From: Corynebacterium sp.
GTDB lineage: Bacteria; Actinomycetota; Actinomycetes; Mycobacteriales; Mycobacteriaceae
Direction of reading: 5' to 3'
DNA length: 64,000 nt
Assembly (NCBI RefSeq): GCF_030532965.1
Contig: NZ_JAUNKC010000010.1
Coordinates: 1 to 64,000, forward strand
Of the stretch, positions 61,218 to 64,000 are shown one piece after another. The notes below the pieces were generated by a model. That model was not told the origin of the DNA and did not search any database. It saw only the letters and a list, made by a program, of their open reading frames with translations. Within the stretch, counting starts at the first letter, position 1. The number at the start of each line of letters is the position of its first letter. The translations under genes and the position numbers were made by a program.

Positions 61218-62270
61218 TTACGGCACCACCCAAACTCCAAACCAAGCGATAGTCACGACAGCGGCTGAGGCCGTCACTCCCAGCACCACCGGTCGCGCCC
61301 CAGCACGCCGCACATTGGGCCAGGTGACCTGCAATCCCTGTGCGACCATCGCGAGACAGAAAATAATTGTGCGCGCTGTATCTGTCACTGATAGCACGCT
61401 TTCAGGAATGGGTAACAGTGAACGGCACAACACCAGAATGATAAAACACGCCAGAAAACCAGGAACTAAGTGTCTACCTGTTGTGTGGTGTCCGCGCTGG
61501 GTAAAACCGATTAGAACCACAACTGGGGCTAATAAAAGTACACGTCCAAGCTTGGCTGCTACCGCAATTGGTAATACGGTGTCGCCGACAATGCTACCTG
61601 CGGCAACTGTTTGGCTCACCTCGTGGGTGGTGGCACCAATGAGTAAACCGGCGGGAGTGGCTTCCCAACCGGACACAATCGCTGGCGCGAGTACGATCAT
61701 GATTGTGCCAAATACTGTTATAACTGCGATGGCGGTGGCACATTCGTGTTGCCGTTTAGTACCAAGAACCGCATACGTTGCTGCGATGGCGGACGCGCCA
61801 CAAATGGAACAGCCAGCACCTATCAATAGGGACTGGCTATGTGACAACCTCAGTAATTTGCCACATACAAGCGCGGTGCTGAATCCGCCGATAACCACAG
61901 TGGCAATAATCGTGAGAGATTGCCAGCCTAAACTGGTAATTGCGCTAAATGGGATGCTTAAACCGAGGAGCGCAACCCCTATTTTCAACAATTGTGAACC
62001 GCACATCTGAACCCCGGGGAACATTCGCCTGGACGGTTGCCAAACATTTGCGGCAATACAGCCGACAACAATCGCAATCAGAAGTAACGAAGAGCCGCCT
62101 AGGATCGAAAGCACAAGCGCATGTGTTCCCGCAGTGACGATAGCTAAACCAGCACACAACAACACACCGGGTAGCAGGAGAGAAACCTTCGTTATCCACT
62201 TTTTTGTACCAACAGACGACGTTCGTTGATTGTGTTTTTCGCGGGCGAACCACTCACTATTGCCATTCAC
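61218..62270 (-). CDS. YeiH/UPF0324 family putative transporter
   Basis: 350 residues with about ten transmembrane helices, matching the YeiH (UPF0324, putative sulfate exporter) family: LLKIGVALLGLSIPFSAI, LLIGAGCSICGASAIAATYA, AVITVFGTIMIVLAPAIV, IGATTHEVSQTVAAGSIVGD and AVAAKLGRVLLLAPVVVLI. The conserved GAGCSICGASAIAA and THEVSQ..AAG are typical. Some relatives are linked to sulfonate or thiosulfate handling; the substrate here is unknown. Short basic N-terminus (EKHNQRTSSVGTKKW) inside. Confidence 0.9.
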   Translation of the reverse strand: MNGNSEWFAREKHNQRTSSVGTKKWITKVSLLLPGVLLCAGLAIVTAGTHALVLSILGGSSLLLIAIVVGCIAANVWQPSRRMFPGVQMCGSQLLKIGVALLGLSIPFSAITSLGWQSLTIIATVVIGGFSTALVCGKLLRLSHSQSLLIGAGCSICGASAIAATYAVLGTKRQHECATAIAVITVFGTIMIVLAPAIVSGWEATPAGLLIGATTHEVSQTVAAGSIVGDTVLPIAVAAKLGRVLLLAPVVVLIGFTQRGHHTTGRHLVPGFLACFIILVLCRSLLPIPESVLSVTDTARTIIFCLAMVAQGLQVTWPNVRRAGARPVVLGVTASAAVVTIAWFGVWVVP

Positions 62271-62323
62271 GGTTTATAAGTGTAAAACCACGGTGTGTTG
62301 TTGCGGGTCGAAACAGTACGAAA

Positions 62324-62353
62324 TTGACCTCAGCGATCTTTCTGCACTAGAGT
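62324..62353 (+). promoter_or_regulatory. Probable promoter of rpsP
   Basis: TTGACC (62324-62329) and TAGAGT (62348-62353), with an 18-base spacer, fit a sigma-A-type promoter. The rpsP start is about 165 bases downstream, leaving a leader typical of ribosomal-protein operons. Confidence 0.45.
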
Positions 62354-62517
62354 TTTTGGGGTTGTGTGCGCACAACAATAATGCTTTCCTGCGATTACAC
62401 CGCCACCGACTCAGGTCGACCGGTATGTCACATCGCAGGTAAAACCAAAAAGGGTTGAACCGGCCACATGAAAAGCATGTGGTGTCTGAACTGCCCAGTG
62501 ACTACAAGGAGCCAAAC

Positions 62518-63012
62518 ATGGCAGTAAAAATTAAGCTACAGCGCATGGGTAAGATCCGTACCCCACAGTACCGTGTGGTTATCGCCGATGCTCGTACCCG
62601 CCGCGACGGCAAGGTCATTGAAAACATTGGCATCTACCAGCCAAAGGAAGAGCCTTCGCTGATCAAGATCGACTCCGAGCGCGTTCAGTACTGGTTGGGC
62701 GTTGGTGCACAGCCAACCGAGCCGGTTCTTGCTCTTTTGAAGGTCACCGGTGACTGGCAAAAGTTCAAGGGCCTGCCAGGTGCTGAAGGCACCCTGAAGG
62801 TTGCTGAGCCTAAGCCTTCCAAGTTGGAGCTGTTCAACCAGGCTCTCGCTGAGGCTAACGAAGGCCCAACCGCTGAGGCTATCACCGAGAAGAAGCGCAA
62901 GGCTAAGGAAGAGGCTGCTGCTAAGGCTGCCGCTGAAGCTGAGAAGGCTGCCAAGGCTGAAGCCGAGGCAGAAGGCGAAGCTGAAGCTGGCGAAGAAGCT
63001 GCTGCTGAGTAA
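62518..63012 (+). CDS. rpsP: 30S ribosomal protein S16
   Basis: 164 residues from ATG 62518, with AAGGAG upstream; the longer frame from 62455 is leader sequence. The first 85 residues are S16: [38 protein letters not shown] and [20 protein letters not shown]. The C-terminal 70 residues are a Lys/Ala/Glu-rich helical tail ([20 protein letters not shown]), longer than in E. coli but common in corynebacteria. It participates in 30S assembly. Strong terminator directly after. Confidence 0.97.
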   Translation: MAVKIKLQRMGKIRTPQYRVVIADARTRRDGKVIENIGIYQPKEEPSLIKIDSERVQYWLGVGAQPTEPVLALLKVTGDWQKFKGLPGAEGTLKVAEPKPSKLELFNQALAEANEGPTAEAITEKKRKAKEEAAAKAAAEAEKAAKAEAEAEGEAEAGEEAAAE

Positions 63013-63032
63013 TTCCTTCTTAAAAAGAAGAT

Positions 63033-63063
63033 ATCCGGTGGACGATGATCCACCGGATTTTTT
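63033..63063 (+). terminator. Strong terminator after rpsP
   Basis: ATCCGGTGGA and TCCACCGGAT form a perfect 10-base stem with a 6-base loop, followed by TTTTTT, starting 20 bases after the stop. Confidence 0.92.
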
Positions 63064-63089
63064 ATGCCCTTTTTACCGCGGTTTCGTTT

Positions 63090-63503
63090 CTAGTGCCGCT
63101 CACCAGTGAGCATGGTTAACAATAAAACATTCGTGGCGTCTGGGGCGTCGGCGGGGCAGTCGACGCGGTGGACCACGTGGTCGCTTAAGTGCAGGACCTT
63201 GCCGGGGCTAAGGGTGATGGTTTCGCCTTGGCAGCCAAAGGTCAAGGTTCCGGTGATGCATTGCACCGTGATGGGGTGGGCGGCTTTGTGCTCGGCGAGA
63301 TACTGGCCGGGGGTGAACGTGAAGAGGATGATGTTCGCGCCGTCGCCTTGAAGTACCCGCTGAACGGCTGGCAGGTGGCCGGTTGGTTTGGCCTCGGGAG
63401 CCTCGGCGGTAACGTCAATGATGGTCATTGTGCCATCGTCGGTGGCTTCGGCATTGTAGGTTGCTGCGCCGAAAGTGTCGGGGGAATTGGTGGGGATGCT
63501 CAT
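63090..63503 (-). CDS. Cupin-domain protein
   Basis: 137 residues from ATG 63503 (MSIPTNSPD). A single cupin barrel: IILFTFTPGQYLAEHKAAHP is motif 1 (the Glu and His can bind metal), and GKVLHLSDHVVHRVDC resembles motif 2, with ITGTLTFGCQGETITL between. Small cupins of this type are often sensors or isomerases; the substrate is unknown. Convergent with rpsP and divergent from rimM, which starts 68 bases away. Confidence 0.85.
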   Translation of the reverse strand: MSIPTNSPDTFGAATYNAEATDDGTMTIIDVTAEAPEAKPTGHLPAVQRVLQGDGANIILFTFTPGQYLAEHKAAHPITVQCITGTLTFGCQGETITLSPGKVLHLSDHVVHRVDCPADAPDATNVLLLTMLTGERH

Positions 63504-63571
63504 GGTTTTCAAGTGTAGCCACGGTTTGCGCGTGACGGCGGGGGTACAAAGGTTTGCTAGAGTTTAACCTC

Positions 63572-64000
63572 ATGGAATTGATGATCGGCCGGGTAATAAA
63601 GTCCCACGGAATCAAGGGTGAAGTTGTGGTGGAAGTAACCACCGATGAGCCGGAGATTCGTTACGCGATTGGGGAAGTGCTGCACGGAAAGCAGGCTAAG
63701 AAACAACACGTTCTTACCATTGCTGCAACTCGTCCGCACCAAGGGCGGTTGTTAGTGAAGTTTGCTGAGATTGATGACCGCACCACGGCTGATTCGCTGC
63801 GGGGTACCCAGTTTTGGGCGGAAGCGCTGGAAATCGCCGATGATGAGGAAGCCTTCTACGACCATGAACTTGAGGGTTTGTCGGTGCTGGAAGACGGGGA
63901 AAAAATCGGCGAAGTAACCGGGGTGATAAGCGGTCCGGCGGGCACGATTTTGGAGGTGACGCTGCTGAGCGGAAAAGAAGCCCTCGTTCCGTTCGTTTTC
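63572..64000 (+). CDS. rimM: 16S rRNA processing protein RimM (cut by window end)
   Basis: The first 143 residues of RimM, open to the end of the window. MELMIGRVIKSHGIKGEVVV is the standard opening with the conserved G-x-x-x-x-x-H-G-x-x-G-E-V. LRGTQFWAEALEI and FYDHELEGLSVLEDGEKIGE, plus VSGPAGTILEV-like TGVISGPAGTILEVTL, match the PRC-barrel half. It acts in 30S maturation and binds S19. A TAGAGT 8 bases upstream of the ATG with no ribosome-binding site suggests a leaderless transcript. Confidence 0.95.
   Translation, partial: MELMIGRVIKSHGIKGEVVVEVTTDEPEIRYAIGEVLHGKQAKKQHVLTIAATRPHQGRLLVKFAEIDDRTTADSLRGTQFWAEALEIADDEEAFYDHELEGLSVLEDGEKIGEVTGVISGPAGTILEVTLLSGKEALVPFVF

Noticed and set aside
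62455..62517. Longer start for ribosomal protein S16
   Set aside because: S16 begins [14 protein letters not shown] 62518 has an AAGGAG site and the upstream residues are non-conserved leader.
1..64000. Transposases, integrases, tRNA or rRNA genes
   Set aside because: None of the readable proteins shows DDE or tyrosine/serine recombinase motifs, and no cloverleaf or rRNA segment was recognised by eye.

Overview
The window looks like a chromosomal segment of a Corynebacterium. The evidence is the housekeeping order ftsY ... ffh ... rpsP-rimM, actinobacterial ESX (type VII secretion) components EccC and EccD, frequent GTG/TTG starts, and lipoprotein and signal-peptide styles typical of the genus. 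No rRNA, tRNA, CRISPR array or recognisable transposase was seen.

Region 1 (about 0-12.2 kb) is accessory DNA. It holds a tandem duplication of an unknown acidic protein gene with decayed remnants of a YdcK-like beta-helix gene, an operon of a NADAR-family glycosidase, a large HEAT-like protein and a small membrane protein, two copies of a 64-bp inverted-repeat element, and a second operon of a DUF4241 protein, a large HEAT-like protein and a possible DUF1963/YwqG-like protein. An intact YdcK-like hexapeptide-repeat gene is divergent from that operon.

Region 2 (about 12.4-42.2 kb) is the striking part. Eleven paralogues of one very large protein family (the same family as the two large proteins in region 1, so 13 in the window) lie head to tail on the minus strand, with only short gaps or overlaps. 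The proteins have a HEAT-like N-terminal module, a conserved centre around a CLLSEPSFVDLS-type motif near residue 445-500, a third module with RGLIRPGVADI and LSVVWPILD motifs, and in four members a further C-terminal module. I think they are distant relatives of the actinobacterial DUF6493 family; their function is unknown. Two apparent transcription units (start codons at 42128 and 21007) are each preceded, about 100 bp upstream, by a 16-bp palindrome resembling the corynebacterial LexA (SOS) box. A RecG/AlbA-type ATPase-fold regulator with its own inverted-repeat operator sits inside the array. Identical blocks of 266 and 184 bp show recent gene conversion between neighbours, and one junction shows a deletion.

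Region 3 (about 42.4-64 kb) is mostly core genome on the plus strand: ftsY, ffh, rpsP and the start of rimM. A partial ESX locus is inserted between ftsY and ffh: a MinD-like ATPase, a lytic-transglycosylase-like lipoprotein, a Pro-rich lipoprotein, small membrane and unknown proteins, a P-loop-less MinD-like protein, EccD and EccC. WXG100 substrates, EccB, EccE and mycosin are absent. An exported protein, a coiled-coil protein, a YeiH-type transporter and a cupin fill the rest. A 14-base motif GCTTKTCGACGCCC recurs far above chance, mostly in this region.

Working hypothesis (inference): regions 1 and 2 form a diversifying, possibly DNA-damage-induced conflict or stress system built on large HEAT-like scaffolds paired with small enzymes and immunity-like proteins.
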